Numbered from the stretch's first letter, positions 44,309 to 53,178 are shown. The stretch is 64,000 bases of DNA from Phycisphaerae bacterium (GCA_029260015.1 JAJDEB010000023.1:109457-173456); one strand, 5' to 3'. Made by a program: numbers and translations. Notes: generated by a model from the sequence alone, not told the origin.

Positions 44309-45871
44309 TTATGGGGCTGCATCAACCGGCGTCATCGGTCTCACTTCGATATCATCCGCACTCCGCTTCGGGGCGTCGCGTTCAGCCGCTTTCTTGCGGA
44401 CACGCTCTCTGATCGCATCGTTCTTGAGATCTTCCTTCAAAATCTTCTGGGCAAGTTCGAACGAATCGCCGTACTGTTTTTGCAAGCGGACGATTTCGGC
44501 TTTGAGTTCTTTGACCGTGTCCTGATGGGCTGGGTCGTTGTACAGATTGTTCAATTCGTTCGGATCGGTTTTGAGGTCGTATAGTTCCCACGCGTCGATA
44601 TCGAAGTAGAAGTGAATCAGTTTGTAGCGCTCGGTCCGAACGCCATAGTGACGCTTGACCATGTGCCATGCCGGATATTCGTAGTAATGATAATACGCCG
44701 ACTTGCGCCAGTCGCTCGCGGTTTCGCCCTTCATGATCGGCCGAAACGAACGCCCTTGAATCGCAGACGGTATCGTCACGCCCGCAAAATCCAGAAGCGT
44801 CGGTGCGATGTCGAGGTTCAAAACCATCTCGCTGCTGACGGTTCCTGGCTTCAACTCGCGCGGAAACCGCACCACCAACGGCATGCGAAACGCTTCTTCA
44901 TACATGAACCGTTTGTCATACCAACCGTGATCACCCAAGAAGAATCCTTGATCTGACGTGTAAATAACAACGGTGTTCTCAGCCAACCCCGACTCATCTA
45001 GGAAATCCAGCAACTTCCCAACGTTGTCATCGATGGAAGCCACGCAACCGAGATAGTCCTGCATATACCGCTGATACTTCCACTTTTTGAGCGCCTCGCC
45101 GGTGAGTCCATCAGGTGGATCGATTTTCAAATCATTCGGTGTCAGGTGACGTTCGATGGTCATTTCCTGCTCGGTGGCAGCGAGGCTCCGCGTTTTGTAG
45201 TCGTCGTTGAACGTTTCCGGTTCGGGGATGTTTCCACCGTCGTACATCTGAGCGTGTCGCTCGTCCGACTGCCAGTTGCGGTGTGGGGCTTTGTGATGGC
45301 TGATCAAACAGAACGGCTTGTCTGACTTGCGATTGCGAATCCAGTCGATGGTTTCCTGACCGATGATGTCGGTGACGTATCCGGATTGCGTGAAGCGTTT
45401 GCCCATCTCAATAAAAATCGGATCAAAATACTTGCCTTGCCCCTTCAGAATCTTCCAATAGTCGAAACCGATCGGGTCGCTGTGAAGGTGCCACTTGCCG
45501 ATAATCGCCGTCTCATAGCCAGCCTTCTGCAACATCGATGGAAAGGTCGGCTGCGATCCGTCGAAAACGTCGCGATTGTCGAGTACGCCGTTGACGTGGC
45601 TATACTTTCCGGTAAGAACAACAGCGCGGCAGGGAGCACAAATACTGTTTGTGCAAAATGCGTTGGTAAAGCGAACGCCCTGCTCGGCGATGCGGTCGAG
45701 ATTGGGCGTCTTGTTAACTTTACTGCCGTAGCAACTCATGGCGTGCGACGCATGATCGTCGGCCATGATGAAAATTAGGTTCGGGCGTTTGGCTGATTCT
45801 TCAGCGAAGAGCAAGCCAGAGACCAAACAAGAAATCGAGAATGCCAACGCAGTGAGTCGAAGGGTCAACAT
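44309..45871 (-). CDS. Exported sulfatase, FGly-dependent
   Basis: 520 residues with a cleavable signal (ALAFSISCLVSGLLFA). Type I sulfatase: RPNLIFIMADDHASHAMSCYGS (metal Asp pair), the formylglycine site C78-A-P-C-R82 followed by AVVLTGK, IGKWHLH, ISHHKAPH and YTSDQGFFLGDHGWYDKRFMYEE. This arrangement resembles the choline-sulfatase/iduronate-sulfatase-like group that planctomycetes use on sulfated polysaccharides. The fourth residue of the CxPxR signature is Cys instead of Ser/Ala. Activity needs a maturase (FGE or anSME) encoded elsewhere. It is divergent from the S41 protease. Confidence 0.92.
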   Translation of the reverse strand: MLTLRLTALAFSISCLVSGLLFAEESAKRPNLIFIMADDHASHAMSCYGSKVNKTPNLDRIAEQGVRFTNAFCTNSICAPCRAVVLTGKYSHVNGVLDNRDVFDGSQPTFPSMLQKAGYETAIIGKWHLHSDPIGFDYWKILKGQGKYFDPIFIEMGKRFTQSGYVTDIIGQETIDWIRNRKSDKPFCLISHHKAPHRNWQSDERHAQMYDGGNIPEPETFNDDYKTRSLAATEQEMTIERHLTPNDLKIDPPDGLTGEALKKWKYQRYMQDYLGCVASIDDNVGKLLDFLDESGLAENTVVIYTSDQGFFLGDHGWYDKRFMYEEAFRMPLVVRFPRELKPGTVSSEMVLNLDIAPTLLDFAGVTIPSAIQGRSFRPIMKGETASDWRKSAYYHYYEYPAWHMVKRHYGVRTERYKLIHFYFDIDAWELYDLKTDPNELNNLYNDPAHQDTVKELKAEIVRLQKQYGDSFELAQKILKEDLKNDAIRERVRKKAAERDAPKRSADDIEVRPMTPVDAAP

Positions 45872-45979
45872 GATGATTGTTCATCCTGCAATTTGTAGAG
45901 TCGTTAAGTGATCGGAGAATCATTGAAACGCAAATTGTCAAACGGTGCAATCGAATGCCAATGGTCATGATCGCAAAAA

Positions 45980-46045
45980 GTAGAGTGGGCCGTGCCCACC
46001 AACATGTAAATGCGTTCAAACGGCGGTGGGCACGGCCCACCCTAC
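45980..46045. repeat. GTAG-hairpin inverted pair (REPIN-like), GGTGGGC core
   Basis: GTAGAGTGGGCCGTGCCCACC (45980-46000, 21 bases, one mismatch to its partner) and the arm ending GGCCCACCCTAC (46025-46045). The pair lies inside the open frame that runs into the S41 protease. Confidence 0.85.
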
Positions 46046-46053
46046 GCGCTCAT

Positions 46054-47061
46054 TTGTGCATCTCGCTTGCATTCGGCATCTTCACACCGACACCGTCGCA
46101 TGCGAATCCAGACGCAACATCGAACGCATTCACCCATGCGTTCGACGCACTCTGGCAGGACATGGACCGCAACTACAGCTACTTCACTTTGAAGCCCAAT
46201 GTCGATTGGAACGAATACAGGGCCACTTACCTGCCCAAGTGCGGCGCGGCGAAGTCAACTGACGAGTTTGTTGGCGTGCTGCGCGAGTGCCTCACCAGTC
46301 TTGAGGACATGCACATCTGGATCGATGGGCCTGGTGGTCGCGTCGGCACGCACTCGATCCCCTGGCGGCGCAACTGGAATTCGATGGTGGTTCGGCAGGA
46401 GTTGACGCAAGTCGTCGAGTGCGGCGAATTTGCCATCGTCGGTAGGACCCGCACCGATGGTTTCGGATACGTAAGCATCATCGATCAAGGCAAAGCCACC
46501 GACGAAAATGTTCAAACGACTGTCGCGGCGATGAAGCGTATTGCAGACGTACCCGGATTCATCGTCGATCTGCGGCCCGGTTGTTCCGGCGGAAATGAAT
46601 TGCTCGCCCGCCCGATCGCCGAAACTTTCAACGATGCCGAACGCGTGTACGCAGCCAACCGCTATCGCATCAATCTTGCTGGCCGTGCGCTGGGTCCGGT
46701 ACTGACCCGGTCGATCCAAGCCGGTAAGAACCCCATCACCTGCCCGGTCGTTTGTTTGATCGGTCATAAGTGCATGAGCAGTGGCGAAGCGTTGGTGCTG
46801 ATGTTCGCATGTCAGCCGCAGGTCACCACCATCGGCGAGACAACGCGCGGATCTTCCGGTAACCCGAAACCGTTCAAACTTCCCGGCGTCGATATTACCG
46901 TTTCGTATTCACGCTGGGTGGCGCTCACGCCCGATCTGAAACCGTTCGAAGGCAAGGGCATCGTCCCGGACATTCCCGTCGAGGTCGCATCGGACATTTA
47001 CGCGAAGAATGATCCGACGTGGCAACGCGCACTCGAATTCCTGCGGGAAAGGGTCAGATGA
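46054..47061 (+). CDS. S41-family serine protease (tail-specific type), exported
   Basis: Clan SK protease domain: IIDQGKATDENVQ, PGFIVDLRPGCSGG, then the catalytic Ser in GHKCMSSGEALVL and the GETTRGSSGNP loop. Near the end ALTPDLKPFEGKGIVPDIPV is the usual C-terminal phrase. The start is doubtful. The frame is open back to an ATG at 45877, but residues from about 35 to 57 of that version are the translated GTAG element. The first plausible start after it is a TTG at 46054, giving a signal-like CISLAFGIFTPTPSHA. The element may have displaced the original start. The stop overlaps the purN ATG (ATGA). Confidence 0.78.
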   Translation: MCISLAFGIFTPTPSHANPDATSNAFTHAFDALWQDMDRNYSYFTLKPNVDWNEYRATYLPKCGAAKSTDEFVGVLRECLTSLEDMHIWIDGPGGRVGTHSIPWRRNWNSMVVRQELTQVVECGEFAIVGRTRTDGFGYVSIIDQGKATDENVQTTVAAMKRIADVPGFIVDLRPGCSGGNELLARPIAETFNDAERVYAANRYRINLAGRALGPVLTRSIQAGKNPITCPVVCLIGHKCMSSGEALVLMFACQPQVTTIGETTRGSSGNPKPFKLPGVDITVSYSRWVALTPDLKPFEGKGIVPDIPVEVASDIYAKNDPTWQRALEFLRERVR

Positions 47062-47732
47062 CCGACAACCTTGTGGAACAACTGCGATCACCACTGCGGA
47101 TCGGCGCGCTCGTGTCGGGCGGCGGGCGTACGGTTTTGAACATCACCGAGAAAATTCGCACCGGACAGTTCAACGCATCGATCGAAGTGGTTATCAGTTC
47201 GCGATTGGATGCTCCGACGATCGAGCGATGCCGCAATGTCGGGCTTACCGTTGAAGTCGTTCCACGCGCCGGCCAACCGCAGCAGGCATTCGACCAACAA
47301 ATCGCCGACATTCTTGATGCCAACAAATGCGACCTCGTCTGCATGTGCGGGTTCTATTCGCTGTGGACGATTCCGCCGGAGTTCGCAGGACGAGTCATCA
47401 ACATCCACCCAGCCCTCCTACCGGCATACGGAGGCAAGGGATATTTCGGCGATCACGTTCATCGGGCTGTGCTTACCGCGGGTGAAACTTCGAGTGGCTG
47501 CACGGTTCACTATGCCGACAACGAATACGACCATGGCCCCACGTTACTTCAGGAGTCAGTCACCGTCGAAAAAACCGACAACATTGAATCACTGGCATCA
47601 AAGGTTTTTGAAATGGAATGCATCGCTTATCCCAAAGCCATCGCGATGCTTATCGACGGTCGCGCCCCGCTGCCGCACCCCGACCTTGCTCGTACCGCCG
47701 CGTCACCTCCCGATTCGGCACGCAACCGTTAA
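47058..47732 (+). CDS. purN: Phosphoribosylglycinamide formyltransferase
   Basis: Third step of purine synthesis: transfers the formyl group of 10-formyl-THF to GAR. About 224 residues with IGALVSGGGRTVLNI, GFYSLW, INIHPALLPAYGGKGYFGDHVH (catalytic Asn/His) and GCTVHYADNEYDHGP with the catalytic Asp. The start at 47058 overlaps the protease stop as ATGA, implying translational coupling, although the two functions are unrelated. The 3' end overlaps the convergent hydrolase gene by 83 bases, which affects only the variable tails of both proteins. Confidence 0.95.
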   Translation: MTDNLVEQLRSPLRIGALVSGGGRTVLNITEKIRTGQFNASIEVVISSRLDAPTIERCRNVGLTVEVVPRAGQPQQAFDQQIADILDANKCDLVCMCGFYSLWTIPPEFAGRVINIHPALLPAYGGKGYFGDHVHRAVLTAGETSSGCTVHYADNEYDHGPTLLQESVTVEKTDNIESLASKVFEMECIAYPKAIAMLIDGRAPLPHPDLARTAASPPDSARNR

Positions 47733-48567
47733 GGAATTCCAACACCCGCTTTTGCCCGCCAGGAATTTCGCCCGTAATGGCTTCGGTATGCCGACTGTCT
47801 TGAATCACCCAAAGGTCTTTCGGGTCCGGTGCGGCTTCGTGAAGGTCGATGGTCTGCTGCGCTTCAACGATGTGATCGTCGGTGCCGCAAATGAATAACT
47901 TCGGAACGTACGGCAGGTCAGCCACCGAATCAATCGCCGAATGATCATCGCTGATCAAACACTTGGCAATCCAGCGCGACACCAACCGCAAGTACCAAAC
48001 CTGCTGCGTGACAAAATGGGCCTCACGCCGATACGAAGAAAACGGCCCATCCAACACCAAGCCAGCCAACGGAAACTGCTCGCGAGCAATCGCCACAATG
48101 GCAGCCGACGCCCCGATCGATTGGCCAAGTACAGCCACGCGAAGTCGATCGATGTCAGGATGATTCAGCGCATAGTCGATTCCGGCGGCTGTGTCGTTGA
48201 TCAACCCGTCGCGCGTAATCCGCCCGGTCGATCGCCCATACCCACGATAGTCGAAACACAAAACGTTCCAACCGCACGCCGGCAGCCAATGAATGAATCG
48301 AAAGTGAGCGGTGATGTTGCCGGCATTGCCATGACAATGCACGATCGTGCCAACTGGTCGATCAGCATGAAAGAGCCAACCGTGCAAAGCGACGCCATCG
48401 CGACTCGGAATCAAAACGTCTTCAGGATAAATCCCGTATAAGTCGGGTTTGTCGTAGACCTTCGAGGTGGGTCTGAAGAATGAACCGTCAGCCAATGCCA
48501 TAGACGCATCATATGAGAGGGGATCGCGCACGGTCAAACGGGTCGTCGAGGCATAGCCACGTTTCAC
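47650..48567 (-). CDS. Alpha/beta hydrolase
   Basis: 305 residues, serine hydrolase fold: GTIVHCHGNAGNITAHF (oxyanion HG), CFDYRGYGRSTG, the nucleophile in VLGQSIGASAAI, the acid in FICGTDDHIV and the His in DSRHTEAI. This looks like the BEM46/FrsA-like group of cytoplasmic or membrane-associated hydrolases of unknown substrate. The ATG overlaps the stop of the upstream gene by four bases (48564-48567), so the two are coupled. Confidence 0.85.
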   Translation of the reverse strand: MKRGYASTTRLTVRDPLSYDASMALADGSFFRPTSKVYDKPDLYGIYPEDVLIPSRDGVALHGWLFHADRPVGTIVHCHGNAGNITAHFRFIHWLPACGWNVLCFDYRGYGRSTGRITRDGLINDTAAGIDYALNHPDIDRLRVAVLGQSIGASAAIVAIAREQFPLAGLVLDGPFSSYRREAHFVTQQVWYLRLVSRWIAKCLISDDHSAIDSVADLPYVPKLFICGTDDHIVEAQQTIDLHEAAPDPKDLWVIQDSRHTEAITGEIPGGQKRVLEFLNGCVPNREVTRRYEQGRGAAAGRDRR

Positions 48568-49475
48568 TCGATGTCGTTTAGTGGCGACGGGGCGGATAAT
48601 TGCGCCGCGTCGGCTGAACTGAATTGCGAGGCATCCGTTTCGGGCGATTGCTTTTTGAGGTTGAGTCCGCCACCCGCATCGAGCGACAGTCGCCAGATTT
48701 CACCCGGTTTCATCGGTGCATACACCGACTCTCCTTGCGCGACGCGCACGCCTGCCGTGGCGGCTCTGTCCGGGTTGGAGGCGTACTCCCAAAATTCGGC
48801 CCAAAGTTTAAGTTCAAATTCGCTCGGTTCGTCAGAGATGCGATACAAGTCCGGTACACCGCTGCGCTCACCGATCCAGTATCCGCTGTTGGGCGATTGG
48901 GTGTCACCATAAACCCGTCGAAAAAGTGCGAGGCTATGGCCGCGCAAACTGTCGCCGCGTTTGACGTAGTCGCGCTCGAACTTGATCACCAACGCGTCGA
49001 AGTGCGGCGTGTCGCTGGGGATGCCAAACACGAGCGGTTCCAACGGTTCTCCGCCGCGACCGAATTCGGTGAAACGCACCACGGTTTGCAGATTGCCCTG
49101 ATCGTTTTGATGTTGCTGCAGCACCTCAATTTCAGCCACACGCTCTTCGACATCCAACCGTTCGATGACTTCATCGAGTTGGGCTTTCTCGCGTTTGAGG
49201 CGTTCGGTTTGAAGTGCCAGCGCCCGATTCTTGCGAGCCAGTTCTTCCTGCTCGTGAACAAGTCGCTTGTTCTCAAGTTCCAATTCGATCGCCCGCTGCT
49301 GTTTGACCTGCAGGTACAGCGTTCCCCCGGAGATCGCCAAGGCGGCTAACACCGCCCCCGACGCAAACCAGCGCATCCGCCGAAACTTCGCTCTTTTGTA
49401 TCGTTTGCCGTCTGAATCCAACGCCAAATCTCCTGCAACTGCTTCCCGATAATCCATCGGCAAGATCGGGCCCAT
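48564..49475 (-). CDS. Membrane-anchored coiled-coil protein of unknown function
   Basis: 303 residues: a basic N-terminal 33 residues, one membrane helix (WFASGAVLAALAISGGTLYL), a coiled coil of about 60 residues (ELELENKRLVHEQEELARKNRALALQTERLKREKAQLDEVIERL), and a C-terminal beta-containing domain (LVFGIPSDTPHFDALVIKFERDYVKRG ... YWIGERSGVPDLYRI). The architecture recalls septum- or envelope-associated proteins, but I recognise no family. Coupled to the hydrolase gene downstream. Confidence 0.65.
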   Translation of the reverse strand: MGPILPMDYREAVAGDLALDSDGKRYKRAKFRRMRWFASGAVLAALAISGGTLYLQVKQQRAIELELENKRLVHEQEELARKNRALALQTERLKREKAQLDEVIERLDVEERVAEIEVLQQHQNDQGNLQTVVRFTEFGRGGEPLEPLVFGIPSDTPHFDALVIKFERDYVKRGDSLRGHSLALFRRVYGDTQSPNSGYWIGERSGVPDLYRISDEPSEFELKLWAEFWEYASNPDRAATAGVRVAQGESVYAPMKPGEIWRLSLDAGGGLNLKKQSPETDASQFSSADAAQLSAPSPLNDIE

Positions 49476-49736
49476 TTCACCGGGAATTCAGCCTATCCCA
49501 AGATTCATACGCTCCACCGGCTCAGATGTCATCCGCGTCAAATCGCAATCTTCACCGCATTCGCGATCCCAATGTCTAAACCTACGATTTCAAAAATTTT
49601 GAATGGCTGGTTTGTCGCTCGGCAGCTTCTATAATCGTGACGCGCCGTGCGGTTGGATCTGCGGCGATCCCGATTGAGAACCAAATATTTTGAAAGTAAC
49701 CGGACATTGAGCACCACCGCCAACCCATCGTACGAC

Positions 49737-50888
49737 ATGAGCCAGATCGCCAATCGCGTTCGCGCGGGCGAGCGACTCAGCTTTGACGAGGGGTTGACTC
49801 TCTACACCGACTGCGACGTTCACCTTCTCGGCGAGCTAGCCAACCACGTTCGCGAGCGGAAGAACGGCCGCAAAGCCTATTACAACATCAATCGCCACAT
49901 CAATTATTCGAACTACTGCGTGCTGCGTTGCAAGTTTTGTTCGTTTTATCGCCCCTGGACTAAAGATGGTGCCGACGACGGTTATGCGCTGTCGGTCGAT
50001 GAAGTTGCTCAGCGGGCCAAGCAAGCCGCTGACTACGGCGCAACCGAAGTGCACATCGTGGGTGGGCTGCACCCGAAGCTCGAGTTCGATTATTACCTCG
50101 ATATGTGTCGGGCGATCAAAGCCGCCTCTCCGGACATCCACATCAAAGCCTTCACCGCGATCGAGATCATTCACTTCACGCGCATCACCAAGCCGAAGCT
50201 CTCGATCGAAGGAGTGCTTACGCAATTGCGCGACGCGGGGTTGGGTTCGCTACCCGGTGGCGGTGCCGAGATTTTCGACGATCGGGTCCACGAAGAGGCG
50301 TATAAGAATAAGGTCGGGGAAGCTGGCTGGTTTGAGGTACATCGTGCAGCCCACTCGATCGGCATGTACACCAACGCCACCATGCTCTACGGCCACATCG
50401 AAACGCCAGCCGAGCGGATCAAGCATCTGATCAAACTGCGCGAGCATCAGGACGAATCGATAGCAAGTCGCCCCGCCCGCTTCAACGCCATCATCCCGCT
50501 GCCATTCATCCCAGACAACAGCGAGCTAGCCCACCTGCCGGGACCAACGGGTTTAACCAACCTGCGGACGCTGGCCATCGCACGACTAATGCTAGACAAC
50601 TTCGATCATGTCAAAGCCTTCTGGATCATGCAGACGCCAAAGCTAGCCCAAGTGTCACTAAATTGGGGCGTGGACGATCTCGACGGAACCGTCGTCTACT
50701 ACGACATCACCAAGCGCGAAGGCACCGGCACACATCAAGAACTAACCATCGACAAAATCCAAAGAATGATAGCAGAAGCCAACTGCCAACCCGTAGAACG
50801 CGACACGCTATACAACGAAGTCCACCGAGATGCACCACCGCCAAGACCAAAACAAGACGACGCCCTACTGCCAATTCTGCCAACATAG
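49737..50888 (+). CDS. mqnE: Aminodeoxyfutalosine synthase (radical SAM)
   Basis: Joins 3-[(1-carboxyvinyl)oxy]benzoate to SAM, an early step of the futalosine route to menaquinone. 383 residues: the radical SAM cluster Cys at 61, 65 and 68 (C-V-L-R-C-K-F-C), VHIVGGLHPKLEFDYY, KAFTAIEIIHFT, GGGAEIFDDRVHE and NATMLYGHIET. Together these separate MqnE from MqnC and from CofH. I start at the ATG at 49737; the longer upstream frame is unrelated. No other mqn gene is in the window, so the pathway genes are scattered. Confidence 0.93.
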   Translation: MSQIANRVRAGERLSFDEGLTLYTDCDVHLLGELANHVRERKNGRKAYYNINRHINYSNYCVLRCKFCSFYRPWTKDGADDGYALSVDEVAQRAKQAADYGATEVHIVGGLHPKLEFDYYLDMCRAIKAASPDIHIKAFTAIEIIHFTRITKPKLSIEGVLTQLRDAGLGSLPGGGAEIFDDRVHEEAYKNKVGEAGWFEVHRAAHSIGMYTNATMLYGHIETPAERIKHLIKLREHQDESIASRPARFNAIIPLPFIPDNSELAHLPGPTGLTNLRTLAIARLMLDNFDHVKAFWIMQTPKLAQVSLNWGVDDLDGTVVYYDITKREGTGTHQELTIDKIQRMIAEANCQPVERDTLYNEVHRDAPPPRPKQDDALLPILPT

Positions 50889-50900
50889 TTTGACCCGAAC

Positions 50901-51120
50901 GGGTGCCCCACGTTTCTAACGTGGGGGACTGACAAACGCTTCGACAAAGAAAAAACCGAAAATGATCGCGTGCATTCCACGACAAGGGTGGCCCATGTTC
51001 TCCGAACATGGGGGACTCGATGATGAATACGATTGCGGTGCTCGAGTTCTCGATGAATCGTTGGAAGCTCTAACCACGACGATCATCGCCTCCCCCACCT
51101 CCGGAGGAGATGGGCCACCC
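50901..51120. repeat. Cluster of GGGTGSCCC...GGGGGACT hairpin elements
   Basis: Two direct copies (50901-50932, 50986-51017) and one inverted copy (51091-51120) occupy the gap after mqnE. Each has conserved ends GGGTG(C/G)CCC and GGGGGACT around a hairpin whose stem sequence differs but still pairs, such as CCACGTT/AACGTGG, CCATGTTC/GAACATGG and CCATCTCC/GGAGGTGG. Confidence 0.8.
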
Positions 51121-51131
51121 TTCGCGCAAAG

Positions 51132-51719
51132 CTACGCGAATTCGACGACGACATCGCCTTCCATCGGCTTCAGTTTCCGCAGCACCTTCGCGACCCATTT
51201 CTGCACCGAGCTTTGGGCTTTCTTTTTGGTGATGTAGATCGGGCCCCAGTTTTCGGTTTCGATCACCGACAGATGGCGAACGTCCTCAGTATGTGCATCC
51301 CGGTTTGCGCGATACTCGTCTCTATTTGCACTAATGCGGTTTAGCGCGCTCAAGTTTGTAAGTTGACACTTCTCGTATCTACAGTCCAGGCAGTGGTAAT
51401 CGCCATTGATAGTAAACCCGCCGACTCCACCATAGGTAGGATGCGTATATCCTTCTCCTTCAACGATACGCTTTCGGCGACTCAGCATGTACACATATGC
51501 AGGTTCTTTGTTCTGCTTGCGAACTCTGGTTCGGAAGTCGGCCAACGCCTCGCGCAGGCGTTCAACATCGACAACGCAATCCCAATCGTCGTCCTCATCA
51601 GGCCAGGGTCTCGCGCCGGCGGCTTCGAATACGTCGCCGACCTTTTCCATCGCTTCAACCACGTCCGTTGGCAAGTCGGTCTCAAACCGAATGGCGTTAT
51701 TCGTGAATCTTAGCTGCAT
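51132..51719 (-). CDS. Unknown protein with Cys-rich motif
   Basis: About 195 residues from the ATG at 51719 (the frame is open to 51743). An acidic N-terminal half (FEAAGARPWPDEDDDWDCVVDVERLREALADFRTRV) precedes a middle with GGVGGFTINGDYHCLDCRYEKC (C-x2-C-x4-C, a possible metal site) and a basic C-terminus (ITKKKAQSSVQKWVAKVLRKLKP). There is no signal peptide or membrane helix. I recognise no family. It sits between copies of the GGGTG-type hairpin elements. Confidence 0.6.
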   Translation of the reverse strand: MQLRFTNNAIRFETDLPTDVVEAMEKVGDVFEAAGARPWPDEDDDWDCVVDVERLREALADFRTRVRKQNKEPAYVYMLSRRKRIVEGEGYTHPTYGGVGGFTINGDYHCLDCRYEKCQLTNLSALNRISANRDEYRANRDAHTEDVRHLSVIETENWGPIYITKKKAQSSVQKWVAKVLRKLKPMEGDVVVEFA

Positions 51720-51795
51720 CGTCGCGGTTGCTCCGTCGATCAATTCCGGCTGATTTGCGTTTGCCCGCTGTGCCGCCTGATATTAGCATACCGAC

Positions 51796-53079
51796 ATGAA
51801 CATCAATATTAAATCAATACTAGCCGCAGCCGCCATGCTCCTGCTCGCAAACGTAGCCGGGGCCAACGACAATCTCACCCCCTACCGCGTCGTGTTGGAA
51901 TCACCGGGCGGGGAACTTCCTTTTCTGCTTTATGTTGGCGAGCGGGCGGGTGGTGAGCCGGGGGATTTGGTTGGGTATATCGACAACGGCGGTGAGCGGA
52001 TTGAAGTTTCCGAACTTCGTGTTGAGGGGCGGCGGATTATTCTTTCCATCGATCATTACGATTCGCGGATTGAACTGTCTGCCGATCGATCGGTGAATCC
52101 CCATGACGGGTTGCTGCCTGTCCCGGCGAAGGGGCGTTGGCGTAAGGTCACTGGTCATAAGAAATCGGCAAGGCTCGATTGTTCGATCACCGCTTCACCG
52201 GGCTATCGATTCAATCCGCTTGCAGATGCTGCCGCTGATGACAGGTTGCCCGAAACTGTGGATGGCCGCTGGTCGGCATCGTTCGGTGATGACAAAACAC
52301 CTGCGATCGGCGAATTCAAACAACTGCCCGACGGGACGGTTCACGGTACGTTCCTGACGACGACCGGCGACTTTCGATATCTTGCCGGCAGTTACGAATT
52401 TGGTCGGTTGCGCATGTCAGTATTTGATGGTGGTCATGCGTTTTTGTTCGATGCGAAGATGCAGCCGGACGGCACACTCAAGGGTGACTTCTGGTCGCGC
52501 GATTCATGGCACGAAACCTGGACGGCTAAGCGCGATGAATCGGTGACGTTACCCGATGGGTTTGAGCAGGTCGATTCAAAGAAGAACGTAGACCTGTCGG
52601 CGCTAAAGTACCGCAACCTCTACGGCAAGATGGTTTCGCTCGGCGATCCGAAACTCCGTGGCAATGCCCGCATCATCGAAATCTTTGGGACATGGTGCCC
52701 CAACTGTCATGATGCTGCTCGTCATCTGAGCGAATTGCAGGAAGAGTACGCACTGCTCGGCCTGCAAGTCGTCGGCTTGGCGTTTGAGGTTTCCGGCGAC
52801 GTTGGGCGCGACACCGAGCAGATTCGCCGGTTCATGAGGCGTAACGACGTGAAGTATCCGATTCTGTTGGGCGGGATCGCCGACAAGGACACCGTCGCCC
52901 AAGACGTACCGCTTATCGACAAACTTCGCTCGTATCCAACGATGATCTTTCTGGACAAGAACGACAAGGTTCGCGCCGTGTACAGCGGGTACTATGGGCC
53001 TGCAACGGGCGAGGCAAATAAGAAGATGCGCGATTCCATCGTCGATACAATCGAGAGCTTGCTGTCAGACGCGCCATAG
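51796..53079 (+). CDS. Exported TlpA-like thioredoxin-fold protein
   Basis: 427 residues with a signal peptide (IKSILAAAAMLLLANVAGA), a beta-rich N-terminal region of about 240 residues with a repeated dYHGTF-like strand (VHGTFLTTTGDFRYLAG), and a C-terminal thioredoxin domain with the redox pair W-C-P-N-C (residues 299-303) and the cis-Pro in SYPTMIFLDKNDKV. TlpA/ResA proteins reduce disulfides outside the cytoplasm, for example in cytochrome c maturation; many planctomycete members have uncharacterised N-terminal regions like this one. It stands alone, with hairpin repeats on both sides of its neighbourhood. Confidence 0.85.
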   Translation: MNINIKSILAAAAMLLLANVAGANDNLTPYRVVLESPGGELPFLLYVGERAGGEPGDLVGYIDNGGERIEVSELRVEGRRIILSIDHYDSRIELSADRSVNPHDGLLPVPAKGRWRKVTGHKKSARLDCSITASPGYRFNPLADAAADDRLPETVDGRWSASFGDDKTPAIGEFKQLPDGTVHGTFLTTTGDFRYLAGSYEFGRLRMSVFDGGHAFLFDAKMQPDGTLKGDFWSRDSWHETWTAKRDESVTLPDGFEQVDSKKNVDLSALKYRNLYGKMVSLGDPKLRGNARIIEIFGTWCPNCHDAARHLSELQEEYALLGLQVVGLAFEVSGDVGRDTEQIRRFMRRNDVKYPILLGGIADKDTVAQDVPLIDKLRSYPTMIFLDKNDKVRAVYSGYYGPATGEANKKMRDSIVDTIESLLSDAP

Positions 53080-53139
53080 ATGGGGTCCTCTATTCCGAAA
53101 TGCCCAGCGCGAAGCTAGTTACTCTTTTTCAGCGCTCGT

Positions 53140-53169
53140 CAGTCCCCCACCCTGAAGGGCGGGGCACCC
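53140..53169 (-). repeat. GGGTGSCCC...GGGGGACT hairpin element (inverted copy)
   Basis: CAGTCCCCCAC...GGGGCACCC, with a CCTGAAGG core. Its reverse complement matches the copy at 50901 beyond the hairpin, through a shared ACTGAC-A-CGCT tail. It lies just after the kinase gene stop. Confidence 0.75.
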
Positions 53170-53178
53170 GCACCCGCG

